Of a DNA stretch of 7,516 nucleotides, positions 1 through 7,353 are shown one piece after another. Positions within the stretch are counted from its first letter, which is position 1; every line of letters starts with the position of its first letter. Origin of the DNA: Thermoplasmatota archaeon (GTDB taxonomy: Archaea; Thermoplasmatota; E2; DHVEG-1); NCBI GenBank assembly GCA_016930995.1, contig JAFGFQ010000115.1, forward strand, positions 1 through 7,516, read 5' to 3'. Made by a program: the position numbers and the translations under genes. The notes under the pieces were generated by a model. That model was not told the origin of the DNA. It saw only the letters and a list, made by a program, of their open reading frames with translations, and did no database searches.

Positions 1-18
1 AGAGAAAATAGGTGTACT

Positions 19-450
19 ATGGGTAAAGGAATCAACGCTGCACGCCAACTAAAAAAAGCGCGGAAAAATCAAATGTGGAACGATCGTTACTTCAAAAAAC
101 GAATCCTTCATCTCAAGGAAAAATCAGATCCTCTCGGAGGGGTTCCTCAAGCACGAGGCATCGTCATCGAAAAAGTTGGCATCGAGGCAAAACAGCCGAA
201 CTCTGCGATTCGAAAATGCGTTAAAATCCAGCTGATTAAAAACGGACGGCAAATCACCGCATTTGCTCCTGGAAACCATGCCATTGGATTCATCGATGAG
301 CATGATGAGGTCGTCGTCGAAGGCATCGGCGGACGTATGGGGCGCAGTTTCGGTGATATCCCAGGTGTCCGTTTTAAGGTTATTAAAGTAAATGACGTGT
401 CCTTAAATCAATTGGTCAAAGGAAAAGTTGAGAAACCGATGAGACGATAA
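19..450 (+). CDS. rps12: 30S ribosomal protein uS12, archaeal type
   Basis: This is the small-subunit protein that lines the decoding centre and helps monitor codon-anticodon pairing. The 143-residue product has the normal archaeal length. The loop KQPNSAIRK (residues 58-66) corresponds to the bacterial KPNSALRK decoding loop. The second conserved loop is DIPGVRF (113-119). The stretch [19 protein letters not shown] is of the archaeal/eukaryotic rather than bacterial type. The ATG at 19 follows an AGGTG Shine-Dalgarno (10-14) with a short four-base spacer, and the N-terminus [13 protein letters not shown] matches the family start. The stop is two bases before the rps7 ATG, so the two genes are almost certainly co-transcribed. 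Any promoter and the usual upstream nusA/rpo genes lie outside the window. Identification is secure. Confidence 0.98.
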   Translation: MGKGINAARQLKKARKNQMWNDRYFKKRILHLKEKSDPLGGVPQARGIVIEKVGIEAKQPNSAIRKCVKIQLIKNGRQITAFAPGNHAIGFIDEHDEVVVEGIGGRMGRSFGDIPGVRFKVIKVNDVSLNQLVKGKVEKPMRR

Positions 451-452
451 TT

Positions 453-1046
453 ATGACTGAGAAGAAAGAACCTCAACCGAGCAGTGCATTTTTCCCGATG
501 TTTGAGAAATACGACATCAGCTCTGTGAAAATCGAAGATCAGGGACTTCAGCGGTACATCAACCTGGAAAACAAGGATTTCTTCCTTGGCGCACCGCATG
601 CAAATAGAATGTTTGGGAAATCAAACCTTTCTATTATCGAACGACTTATCAACATTCTTATGAAAACAGAGATGTACACTGGGCAGAAGACAAAGGCGTA
701 TAAAGCTGTCCGTATGGCGTTTGAGATTATTGACAAACGAACGAAGACAAACCCGGTGCAAGTCTTTATCGACGCGTTACAAAACGCAGCACCAAAGGAA
801 GAAACAACACGGTTACGGTTCGGTGGCATCATGGTACCCAAAGCGGTGGATATCTCACCGCAACGGCGACTTGATATTGCACTGCGGAACATCTGCACTG
901 GTGCGATGACCGCAAGTCATAAGAACAAGAAGAGAATCGAGGCATGTCTTGCTGATGAACTCCTCAAGGCTAGCAAGAATGATCCTGCATCTTTTGCGGT
1001 TGCAAAGAAAAATGATCTTGAGCGAGTCGCCAAAGCAGCTCGATAA
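453..1046 (+). CDS. rps7: 30S ribosomal protein uS7, archaeal type
   Basis: This is a primary 16S rRNA-binding protein of the 30S head, near the E site. The 197-residue product is full length for archaea. It shows the conserved core NPVQVFIDALQNAAPKEE, then TRLRFGGI, the block ISPQRRLDIALRNIC (rRNA-contacting helices) and ACLADEL. It ends in the typical KKNDLERVAKAAR, and that C-terminus makes truncation unlikely. The ATG at 453 lies two bases after the rps12 stop. I see no good Shine-Dalgarno there, only GATGAG at about 438-443, so translation probably depends on coupling to uS12. The N-terminal 25 residues are variable in the family. Between its stop and fusA there are 37 bases. Confidence 0.98.
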   Translation: MTEKKEPQPSSAFFPMFEKYDISSVKIEDQGLQRYINLENKDFFLGAPHANRMFGKSNLSIIERLINILMKTEMYTGQKTKAYKAVRMAFEIIDKRTKTNPVQVFIDALQNAAPKEETTRLRFGGIMVPKAVDISPQRRLDIALRNICTGAMTASHKNKKRIEACLADELLKASKNDPASFAVAKKNDLERVAKAAR

Positions 1047-1083
1047 AGAATATTGGATATGGATTTTTGAAGGTGTATAATAT

Positions 1084-3282
1084 ATGGGGCGAAAAGAAGA
1101 GAATATTCAGAAAGCAACAGCACTGATGAATAAGTTAGATCATATTCGAAACATCGGGATTGCTGCTCACATTGATCATGGAAAAACCACGTTTTCTGAT
1201 AACCTGCTTGCAGGTTGTGGTATGATGAGCGAGGACCTTGCCGGAAAACAACTGGTACTCGACTACGATGAGCAAGAACAAGCACGGGGGATTACGATTA
1301 ACGCAGCCTCAGCATCCATGGTTCACAACGTCGCAGGACAAGATTATTTGATTAACTTAATTGATACGCCTGGACACGTTGACTTCGGTGGCGATGTCAC
1401 CCGTGCGATGCGAGCAGTTGACGGATGTATCATTGTCGTCTGCGCTGTCGAAGGTGCGATGCCACAAACCGAGACCGTGATTCGTCAAGCGATCCGTGAA
1501 AAAGTCAAACCAGTATTATTTATCAATAAAGTAGATCGACTCATTAATGAACTTCGAGTCACGCCAGAAGAGATGCAAAATCGATTCATTAAAATTATTA
1601 GTAAATTCAATGAACTACTTGATCGAGTAGTCGGTGAAGATTTCAAAGGAAAATGGAACGTGAAAGTCGAAGACGGGAGTGTCGCGTTTGGTTCCGCATT
1701 TCATAACTGGGCTGTCTCCGTTCCCCGGATGAAAAAAACCAACTTAGGATTCAAAGATGTGTATAACTACTGTAAGAATAATGATCAAAAAACTTTATCG
1801 AAAAAAGCGCCTATCCATGAAATTGTTCTAGATATGGTTATTGGTCATCTTCCACCTCCGAATATTGCGCAGAAATATAGGATCCCGCACATCTGGAGAG
1901 GAGATCTCGCAAGTCCACTTGGCAAAAACATGGTTGAATGTAACGAGAACGGGCCACTCGCATTAATGATTACGAAGATTATCCTTGATCCCCATGCAGG
2001 TGAGGTCGCGATTGGTCGGATGTTCAGCGGAAAAATCCAGCGTGGACAGGAATTATATGTTGTTGGAATGCCTAATAAGAACCGTGTTCAACAAACCAAT
2101 GTCATGGTTGGGCCTGATCGTATTCCTATTGACTATGTGAGCGCAGGAAATATTGTTGCTGCAACAGGTATCCGTGATGCCATTGCCGGATGTACTGTGA
2201 CCGATGACCCGAACGCTGAGCCGTTTGAACGTATTGTTCATGTCTCAGAACCAGTTGTCACTGTTGCGGTTGAAGCAAAAAACACAAAAGACCTCCCCAA
2301 ACTCGTTGAGGTATTACGATTAATCTCCAAAGCAGATCCCAGTATCCAAGTGCAGATCAACCCAGAGACTGGTGAGAACCTGATGTCTGGGATGGGAGAG
2401 CTGCATCTTGAGATTACCGAGTATCGTATCCGCAATGACCATAAAATGGAAATTGTCTGCTCAGAACCTATTGTGGTCTATCGTGAGGCAGTTAGCAAAC
2501 CAAGCCCCCATAAATTTGAAGGGAAGTCACCAAATAAACATAACCGGTTCTATATCGAGGTAGAACCTCTGCCGGAGAACATCGTCAAAGCGATTTATAA
2601 TAATGAATTGCCAGCAAATGTGAAGAAATACAAGAAAGAAACTGCAAAAATCCTTCAGGACCTTGGAATGGATAAAGACGTTGCGAAAGGCGTGTTCGGC
2701 GTCCATGGCCTCAACATTATCACCGATACTACAAAAGGCATTCAGCATCTCTTCGAGACCAGGGATTTGATAATGGAAGCCTTTGATGAGGTAATGAAAA
2801 GTGGACCAACCGTCTCAGAACCCTGTCAGGGGATATTGGTGAAACTCGTGGATGCAAAGCTCCATGAGGATGCAATCCACCGAGGACCCGCACAGGTGAT
2901 CCCCGCAGCCAGAAACGCTATCTATGGTGCTATTACGATTTCCGAACCTACCCTACTTGAGCCAATGCAGAAAGTCTTTATTAGCACACCTCAGGAAATC
3001 ATGGGTGATGCGTCACGGGAACTGAATTCCCGCCGCTCCGAAGTCAAAGACATAAAAACCGTTGGAGACTCCGTAGAAATCGAAGCAAAGACACCCGTTG
3101 CTGAGATGTTCGGTTTTGCATCCGCTATACGATCTGCGACTGGTGGGCGGGTATTATGGAATACAGAGAACATGGGTTTCGAGCCACTCCCGCGGAACCT
3201 GCGTGATCCAATCATTAAGAAAATCCGTGAACGCAAGGGACTCAAACCAGAGCCGTACCCCGCTGATTACTACATGGGTTAA
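1084..3282 (+). CDS. fusA: Translation elongation factor 2 (aEF-2)
   Basis: This GTPase drives tRNA/mRNA translocation on the ribosome. The 732-residue length is normal for archaea. The G domain is complete: G1 AHIDHGKT (28-35), switch-I RGITI (68-72), G3 DTPGH (94-98), G4 NKVD (148-151) and G5 GSA (203-205). Domain II includes HAGEVAIGRMFSG, and SGMGELHLE marks domain III. The domain IV tip has AIHRGPAQ, with His599 as the predicted diphthamide residue; this marks EF-2 rather than bacterial EF-G. Domain V carries TPVAEMFGFASAIRSATGGR, and the end is RKGLKPEPYPADYYMG. The ATG at 1084 follows AGGTG (1071-1075) with an eight-base spacer, and the start MGRKEEN is the usual archaeal one. It is the last gene of the rps12-rps7-fusA run. 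The expected tuf and rps10 do not follow. Confidence 0.98.
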   Translation: MGRKEENIQKATALMNKLDHIRNIGIAAHIDHGKTTFSDNLLAGCGMMSEDLAGKQLVLDYDEQEQARGITINAASASMVHNVAGQDYLINLIDTPGHVDFGGDVTRAMRAVDGCIIVVCAVEGAMPQTETVIRQAIREKVKPVLFINKVDRLINELRVTPEEMQNRFIKIISKFNELLDRVVGEDFKGKWNVKVEDGSVAFGSAFHNWAVSVPRMKKTNLGFKDVYNYCKNNDQKTLSKKAPIHEIVLDMVIGHLPPPNIAQKYRIPHIWRGDLASPLGKNMVECNENGPLALMITKIILDPHAGEVAIGRMFSGKIQRGQELYVVGMPNKNRVQQTNVMVGPDRIPIDYVSAGNIVAATGIRDAIAGCTVTDDPNAEPFERIVHVSEPVVTVAVEAKNTKDLPKLVEVLRLISKADPSIQVQINPETGENLMSGMGELHLEITEYRIRNDHKMEIVCSEPIVVYREAVSKPSPHKFEGKSPNKHNRFYIEVEPLPENIVKAIYNNELPANVKKYKKETAKILQDLGMDKDVAKGVFGVHGLNIITDTTKGIQHLFETRDLIMEAFDEVMKSGPTVSEPCQGILVKLVDAKLHEDAIHRGPAQVIPAARNAIYGAITISEPTLLEPMQKVFISTPQEIMGDASRELNSRRSEVKDIKTVGDSVEIEAKTPVAEMFGFASAIRSATGGRVLWNTENMGFEPLPRNLRDPIIKKIRERKGLKPEPYPADYYMG

Positions 3283-3290
3283 CACTGTTG

Positions 3291-3330
3291 ATGTCGAGTT
3301 TTCTTTGGTGCTTCGACATTCCACCTCTTC
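3291..3330 (+). terminator. Possible transcription end after fusA
   Basis: The seven-base arm ATGTCGA (3291-3297) is the reverse complement of TCGACAT (3313-3319). They could pair around a 15-base T-rich loop, extended by G-U pairs at both ends. Pyrimidine-rich, T-rich sequence follows (3319-3332). Archaeal transcription mostly ends at U-rich tracts and does not need a hairpin, so the T-rich stretch is the more relevant part. The position, eight bases after the EF-2 stop, suits the end of the ribosomal operon. This is an inference from sequence shape only. Confidence 0.35.
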
Positions 3331-3440
3331 TTTAATACCTTCAGTTTAATACAACAGACTCTTAATTTTCAACCGTGTTTCTAACAATCCTCTCTCATAG
3401 TAAATAAAACCTGTCCATATTTACCTTCTTAAGCATATTC

Positions 3441-3448
3441 TTTTTATA
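3441..3448 (+). promoter_or_regulatory. TATA-like element before the beta-helix gene
   Basis: TTTTTATA resembles an archaeal TATA box. Using the usual 25-27 base spacing, transcription would start near 3470. The leader would be short, about 19 bases, and would contain the G6 run (3478-3483) as a weak Shine-Dalgarno for the ATG at 3489. Other AT-rich stretches nearby (3401-3410, 3417-3423) could serve instead. If one of those is used, the mini-ORF at 3460-3489 would be on the transcript. Confidence 0.3.
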
Positions 3449-3459
3449 GGAGAACCTTC

Positions 3460-3489
3460 ATGTATAGTAGTGATAACGGGGGGAAATAA
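3460..3489 (+). CDS. Possible nine-codon leader ORF (MYSSDNGGK)
   Basis: A short reading frame begins at ATG 3460 behind a clean AGGAG Shine-Dalgarno (3448-3452) with an ideal seven-base spacer. It ends at TAA 3487-3489, and the last A of that stop is the first base of the next gene's ATG (TAATG). This arrangement is what a translational-coupling leader would look like. The downstream start has only a G-run as its own ribosome site. The Shine-Dalgarno overlaps the TATA-like element at 3441-3448, so the two readings exclude each other unless transcription starts further upstream. Nine codons is short enough to occur by chance. Treat it as a candidate only. Confidence 0.25.
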   Translation: MYSSDNGGK

Positions 3490-4613
3490 TGATTCGGAAA
3501 GAATTAGTTATTGGAATTAGCCTTTTATTCCTTGGAGCATTTGTCATTCCGTCTGGGGCATCAGTACAGACCTCTGATAAAACTATCATCACGGTTGATG
3601 ACGAACCTGGTGATGCAGACTTTACATCTATAAAGGAAGCGGTGAATTCTTCAAGTCCAGGGGATACTATCGAGGTGTATAGTGGGATTTATCGTGAAGA
3701 CGGGATTCGTATTACGAAAGAAAACATAAGTCTACTGGGCATCTCTCAGGAGCTTGGGGCAGGCAATGATAGCGAAAAGCCTTTTATCAAACCTGATGGA
3801 ACCGCAACAGTCATTAGAGTCGAGGCGAGCCATGTCATCGTTTCGAATTTTCGAATAGAAAAAATATCCTCATCGACTTGTATTACCTTAGGGGCTGAAG
3901 AACCCAACCGATACCAAAACAATAATACAATATCCGATTGCTTTATGATCAATCCCTATGGAAGTGGGATTCTCTTTAATGGGATTGGAAGAGATATTAG
4001 TATTATGAATAATACCATATACGGTTGTAGTCTTTATGGAATTTCTGCTGATTCATTGGATTTTCGCATACAAGGCAATGAAATAATCGATATTGATCAT
4101 AACGGCATCGCAATCCGATACTGCCGGGGGAAAAATATCTCATATAACAAAATTGAAAGTTGTAAAACCGGGATATATATCTACCAAGGAAATGAGAATA
4201 GTATCTATGGGAATGATATACGATCCTGTCATACGGGGATAGTAAATGCGTATGGCACTGATAATATGATCACTGGTAATAATATAGAACTCTGTCCTAT
4301 TGGTTTTTTTGAAGAATTCGGGAGAGGAAATCATATTACAAAAAATAATTTTCAGGAATGTTGGTATATTTTACCTTGGTTCAAGGTACGATTTTTAGAT
4401 TTTCTGTTGAACAAGGATACGTGGAAAGGGAATTATTGGGAGATTTGGCGTTCTATAGCTCCAAAGCCAGTACCCAGCCCAAAGATAATACCCGGAATAC
4501 TCTGTATGGGGTTTTCCATCGCTGGTGAGATACCCATAGCACTGCTGTTTCCATGGATTGCCCTTGATCGGCAGACCGCATTAGAACCTTATGATATCCT
4601 CGGGTGGAGTTGA
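3489..4613 (+). CDS. Secreted right-handed beta-helix (NosD/CASH-like) protein
   Basis: This 374-residue protein is probably exported. Residues 1-25 look like a Sec signal peptide: charged MIRKE, hydrophobic 6-20, then PSGAS as a likely cleavage region. Residues 33-84 (TVDDEPGDADFTSIKEAV...GDTIEVYSGIYRE) are the typical opening of the carbohydrate-binding/sugar-hydrolase (CASH) beta-helix fold. Residues 144-291 contain about seven coils of the form N-x-I-x-x-C-x-x-G-I with a near-constant 22-residue step. The end, with TWKGNYWEIW (311-320) and LEPYDI (365-370), is common in archaeal NosD-like surface proteins. Substrate and enzyme activity cannot be read; no catalytic set is evident. A hydrophobic stretch at 336-358 might be membrane-associated or simply the packed end of the fold. 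Codons are AT-rich (many ATA) compared with fusA and mcm. The ATG at 3489 is chosen because the signal peptide follows directly. Confidence 0.85.
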   Translation: MIRKELVIGISLLFLGAFVIPSGASVQTSDKTIITVDDEPGDADFTSIKEAVNSSSPGDTIEVYSGIYREDGIRITKENISLLGISQELGAGNDSEKPFIKPDGTATVIRVEASHVIVSNFRIEKISSSTCITLGAEEPNRYQNNNTISDCFMINPYGSGILFNGIGRDISIMNNTIYGCSLYGISADSLDFRIQGNEIIDIDHNGIAIRYCRGKNISYNKIESCKTGIYIYQGNENSIYGNDIRSCHTGIVNAYGTDNMITGNNIELCPIGFFEEFGRGNHITKNNFQECWYILPWFKVRFLDFLLNKDTWKGNYWEIWRSIAPKPVPSPKIIPGILCMGFSIAGEIPIALLFPWIALDRQTALEPYDILGWS

Positions 4614-4659
4614 AAAATATACCATCTGAACTTGTCGAAATGATGCCTCAGAATCAATA

Positions 4660-4680
4660 AAAACGTGTCACTGTTTTCCC
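4660..4680 (+). terminator. Weak hairpin/T-run after the beta-helix gene
   Basis: AAAAC (4660-4664) can pair with GTTTT (4673-4677), plus one G-U pair, around a small loop, and the right arm is itself a T-run. It lies 47 bases after the beta-helix stop. It is a weak candidate for transcription ending there. Nothing else in 4614-4829 looks like an RNA gene or a convincing reading frame. Confidence 0.2.
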
Positions 4681-4763
4681 ATACGAGGATATGTTTTTAT
4701 AAAAAGAAAGCGTTGTTATAGTATAAATGGGGTAACTTTTAACTCATCTTTGGACTGTAGCAA

Positions 4764-4771
4764 TTTTATAT
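4764..4771 (+). promoter_or_regulatory. TATA-like box before the 121-residue gene
   Basis: TTTTATAT is the best archaeal TATA match in the 4614-4829 gap. With standard spacing it would start transcription near 4792-4796, leaving a leader of about 35-45 bases. A second candidate is the 12-base palindrome TTTTTATAAAAA at 4694-4705, which would give a leader over 100 bases long. I cannot choose between them firmly. Confidence 0.4.
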
Positions 4772-4829
4772 GGGATAAATACTGAAGGCAGGATTATTTC
4801 CAAATTCTTAAAAACACTGCGTCGATACA

Positions 4830-5195
4830 GTGCAGACTATGCAACGAGGAATCATCCCTATCAACAAGTTTTTCGAGTTGGAATACCGCTATTACGACAA
4901 AGACATACGTTACAAATATTTCAATCGACGCTTTGAAATATATCTCATCGGCAAGAAAGGGATGCAGAAAACCTACCTGTTGCATATGGACAACTGCGAC
5001 ATCCGACCAGGGAAATGGGCACCCCACATTCACCGTGCATCCAACGTCGCAAAAAAACTCTATTTTGGGGTCACAACACTCAACTGGAACGAGATAAAAG
5101 ACAACTTCCTTGCCACGATTATCGCAGAGATTGGTAACGAATACCGGGCTGATGCAAAAAAAGCCGTGGTCAATCTCCTCTCACCAAAACTCTAA
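4830..5195 (+). CDS. Unrecognised basic 121-residue protein
   Basis: I do not recognise a family. The frame opens after an in-frame TAA at 4809. The start is either GTG 4830 or ATG 4839 (118 residues, MQRGIIPINKFF...); neither has a clear Shine-Dalgarno, and ATG 4839 is the safer choice. The N-terminal half is rich in aromatic and charged residues (EYRYYDKDIRYKYFNRRFEIY), suggesting beta-strands. The middle has PHIHR preceded by KTYLLHMDNCDIRPGKW. The C-terminal third, from NWNEIKDNF onward, looks like one or two amphipathic helices. There is no signal peptide or membrane segment. Net charge is about +9 by hand count. Codon use resembles fusA and mcm more than the adjacent beta-helix gene, which supports a real, long-resident gene. 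It converges on mcm with 41 bases between stops. No function is proposed. Confidence 0.7.
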   Translation: MQTMQRGIIPINKFFELEYRYYDKDIRYKYFNRRFEIYLIGKKGMQKTYLLHMDNCDIRPGKWAPHIHRASNVAKKLYFGVTTLNWNEIKDNFLATIIAEIGNEYRADAKKAVVNLLSPKL

Positions 5196-5215
5196 AAAAG
5201 ACAAAGAATAAAAAA
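5194..5215 (-). terminator. T-rich tract after mcm (minus strand)
   Basis: Read on the minus strand this is TTTTTTATTCTTTGTCTTTT followed by TT. Such U-rich tracts are the normal archaeal transcription-end signal. It begins about 20 bases past the mcm stop and reaches the stop codon of the convergent 121-residue gene, so the two 3' ends probably overlap or meet here. Confidence 0.5.
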
Positions 5216-5234
5216 GGAGGATGGACGGTTTTTT

Positions 5235-5270
5235 CCTCAGGTGATACCGTACTTCCCCTGAGGTGTTTTA
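5235..5270 (+). terminator. GC-rich hairpin plus T-rich tail over the mcm 3' end
   Basis: CCTCAGG (5235-5241) is perfectly inverted as CCTGAGG (5257-5263), with a 15-base loop, and is followed on the plus strand by TGTTTTATAAA. It would suit the end of the 121-residue gene's transcript. It lies inside the final codons of mcm, including its stop codon, so codon constraint or chance may explain it. Confidence 0.25.
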
Positions 5271-7339
5271 TAAATCTGGCCGTCTCTACTCAACCGATCC
5301 AACGCCTCCTCGACCTTCCTGGATTCTATCCCCTGAATCTCTGCCTCACTGATGATATCCGCCCGGTTCGCGCTGTTATCAGCAGATTCTGCACATAATC
5401 TCTGAATGATATCCAACAACAGACGCATCCGCTCATGCTGGCTATGGCTTATCCCGGTCGCGATGATATCGATATCAAAACGCCCTGTCTCACGGTCCGT
5501 ACCAACCCGTCTGAGATACTGATCAATAATAGAAATCGCCCGTTTCGCATCATCAACAGTCGCCTCCTGACTGAGCCGTATCCGGGCGCTTGACTCTGCC
5601 AGACGCACAAACGCCTCAAGCTGACGAGGAGTAAACGGCACCGATTCCTTCGAAGCACTTCGAAAATCCACATAGTAATTCTGAAGAATCTCCAAAGCAT
5701 CATCCGTCAACACCGGGAAGACCTTCCGTTTCGCATACGCGACGTACTTCCGTAAAAACTCCGGGTCGAACACCGGTTGAACGTGTTTCATGAATTTCAT
5801 TTCCTGTTCCTTTGAGTACAATTCGTCCGAGATCCTGTTTAGATGCTCATGGATCTCCCCTCCCTTATGGGATTGAAGGATGTGGGTCGCAAGATCTGTA
5901 TCCGTCTTCCGATTCGGTTTGTCCAGGATAGAGAAAATAAGGTCGAAACGCGACAACAAGGCAGGCGGCATGTTTATCTGCTCATGTATCGGCATGAACT
6001 CATCAAAGCGACCAAGCTTCGGGTTAGCTGCTGCAAGCACCGCACACCGTGATTTCAAGGTCGCGTTAATCCCAGCTTTTGCCACAGAAATCTCCTGCTG
6101 CTCCATTGCCTGATGCAGACTGCTCCTATCTGTTTCCTCCATCTTATCAATCTCATCGATACAGGCAAGACCTTTATCCGCAAGCACAAGTGCTCCCGCC
6201 TCAAGAGTCCACTGTCCCTCGCCAAACTCATCACGGACCGCAGCAGCAGTCAACCCCGCTGCAGAGGATGCTTTCCCAGAGGCATACACACTCCGAGGAG
6301 CAAGCTTTGACATATACGACAACATCTGAGACTTCGCAGTACCAGGGTCTCCGACGAGCAGCGCATGAATATCACCACGAGTACGCGTCCCATCAGGCAT
6401 CTCCTTAGCTATCCCACCAAAAAGCTGCAGGACAAGGGCGTCTTTCTCCACATCAAGCCCGTAGATCGTCGGGGCGATACTCTGACGCATCTTCTCATAA
6501 ATTAAGGGATCCTTGCACATCTTTAAGATTTTTTTCTCATCATCTTTGGTCACCTCGACTTCCTCAAAGGCGTACTCCTGACTTTCGATGCTGACTGCAT
6601 CCATCGTCTTATCAAACGAGGTGAGACGAAATGTCCCCCGATGACGCGCCATAGAATGAAGAATCCCATTTACAATAACACGATCCCCTGGAGCAACCCC
6701 CCCAACGAGATCATCCTCAAGATACACACTGATACGCTCTGGTTGTGCACCGCCACGTAACCCCTCCGGGTTCTCCTGGATTTCGATTTTCTGCGAATCG
6801 ATAAACGACGACAGCGTCGTGGACAATTTAAAAGAAGACACCCGACCACAACCACCTTGATCCTCGTAACATTCAGCAGGCTCCTTAAGGATATCCTCAT
6901 CCTGTTCAATCCTGATCACCGCACCACACTTCTGACACTGAAACGCAGCGACCTGCAGTTTCGGACGGACCTCCGTTATCTTCTTCACCAGACCTTCGAC
7001 AGCAATAAACGTCCCAAGACGGTTCGCACGAATCTTCCGAATCAGCACCTTCTGCGATTCAGGAATGTTCTTCACACGAAGATGCAGCTGCAGCTTCTGC
7101 TCCGCAGCGACATCAATATGCTTCAACGCTTCTTCAGCGTTAAAAAGCGCCTTATACGGCTGACGAAGCATCAGCTCAGCAAGCCTTGGGTCGACCTTAT
7201 CTAAGTCCCAATAATCAAGAAGCAAACTACGTTTCTCAGGATACTCAGTAGCGAGTGTTTCGATGTCAGCCTTACATTGATCTTCAAAGAACGCTTGCCA
7301 GGATGCCGTGAGACTCTCGTCTTTCACCAAACGAACCAT
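5237..7339 (-). CDS. mcm: Replicative minichromosome maintenance helicase MCM
   Basis: This AAA+ hexameric helicase unwinds DNA at the archaeal replication fork. The 700-residue product is full length. The N-terminal part (about 1-250) holds a helical A domain and an OB fold with a Cys4 zinc site (C135, C138, C157, C164). The ATPase core has Walker A GDPGTAKS (330-337), Walker B CIDE (393-396, within LACIDEIDKM), sensor 1 N439 in LAAANP, the arginine finger SRFD (R464) and sensor 2 TPRQ (R572). Residues from about 620 form the C-terminal winged-helix region, ending in KYGIT. No intein interrupts it, although archaeal mcm genes sometimes carry one. The ATG at 7339-7337 is fixed by GGGAGGT (7352-7346) with a six-base spacer. 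The SRP RNA lies directly upstream on the same strand, but mcm has its own TATA box. Confidence 0.98.
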   Translation of the reverse strand: MVRLVKDESLTASWQAFFEDQCKADIETLATEYPEKRSLLLDYWDLDKVDPRLAELMLRQPYKALFNAEEALKHIDVAAEQKLQLHLRVKNIPESQKVLIRKIRANRLGTFIAVEGLVKKITEVRPKLQVAAFQCQKCGAVIRIEQDEDILKEPAECYEDQGGCGRVSSFKLSTTLSSFIDSQKIEIQENPEGLRGGAQPERISVYLEDDLVGGVAPGDRVIVNGILHSMARHRGTFRLTSFDKTMDAVSIESQEYAFEEVEVTKDDEKKILKMCKDPLIYEKMRQSIAPTIYGLDVEKDALVLQLFGGIAKEMPDGTRTRGDIHALLVGDPGTAKSQMLSYMSKLAPRSVYASGKASSAAGLTAAAVRDEFGEGQWTLEAGALVLADKGLACIDEIDKMEETDRSSLHQAMEQQEISVAKAGINATLKSRCAVLAAANPKLGRFDEFMPIHEQINMPPALLSRFDLIFSILDKPNRKTDTDLATHILQSHKGGEIHEHLNRISDELYSKEQEMKFMKHVQPVFDPEFLRKYVAYAKRKVFPVLTDDALEILQNYYVDFRSASKESVPFTPRQLEAFVRLAESSARIRLSQEATVDDAKRAISIIDQYLRRVGTDRETGRFDIDIIATGISHSQHERMRLLLDIIQRLCAESADNSANRADIISEAEIQGIESRKVEEALDRLSRDGQIYKTPQGKYGIT

Positions 7340-7345
7340 AGGAAA

Positions 7346-7352
7346 ACCTCCC
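7346..7352 (-). promoter_or_regulatory. Shine-Dalgarno of mcm
   Basis: On the minus strand GGGAGGT lies six bases before the ATG. It is a near-perfect match to the 16S 3' tail and the strongest ribosome site in the window. It fixes the mcm start. Confidence 0.85.
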
Positions 7353-7353
7353 G

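Noticed and set aside
548..898. 116-residue minus-strand frame inside rps7
   Set aside because: It lies entirely antisense to a well-conserved ribosomal protein gene, is rich in Cys/Arg/Ser of the kind produced by reverse frames, and matches nothing.
917..1285. 122-residue minus-strand frame across the rps7-fusA junction
   Set aside because: It is antisense to the EF-2 P-loop region and to the rps7 end, both strongly conserved, with no ribosome site or domain.
3489..4613. Assignment as true NosD of nitrous oxide reductase maturation
   Set aside because: The fold matches, but no nos genes surround it and this domain is widespread in archaeal surface proteins, so only the fold is claimed.
4694..4705. 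12-base palindrome TTTTTATAAAAA as an operator
   Set aside because: It is pure A/T in an AT-rich gap, where such palindromes arise readily, and it doubles as a plausible TATA box.
6079..6408. 109-residue plus-strand frame opposite the MCM ATPase core
   Set aside because: It is low-complexity His/Gln/Ser sequence, a reverse-frame shadow of the Walker A/B region of mcm.
6857..7204. 115-residue plus-strand frame opposite the MCM N-terminal domain
   Set aside because: It is a shadow of the MCM zinc and OB domain, with no start signal and no recognisable sequence.
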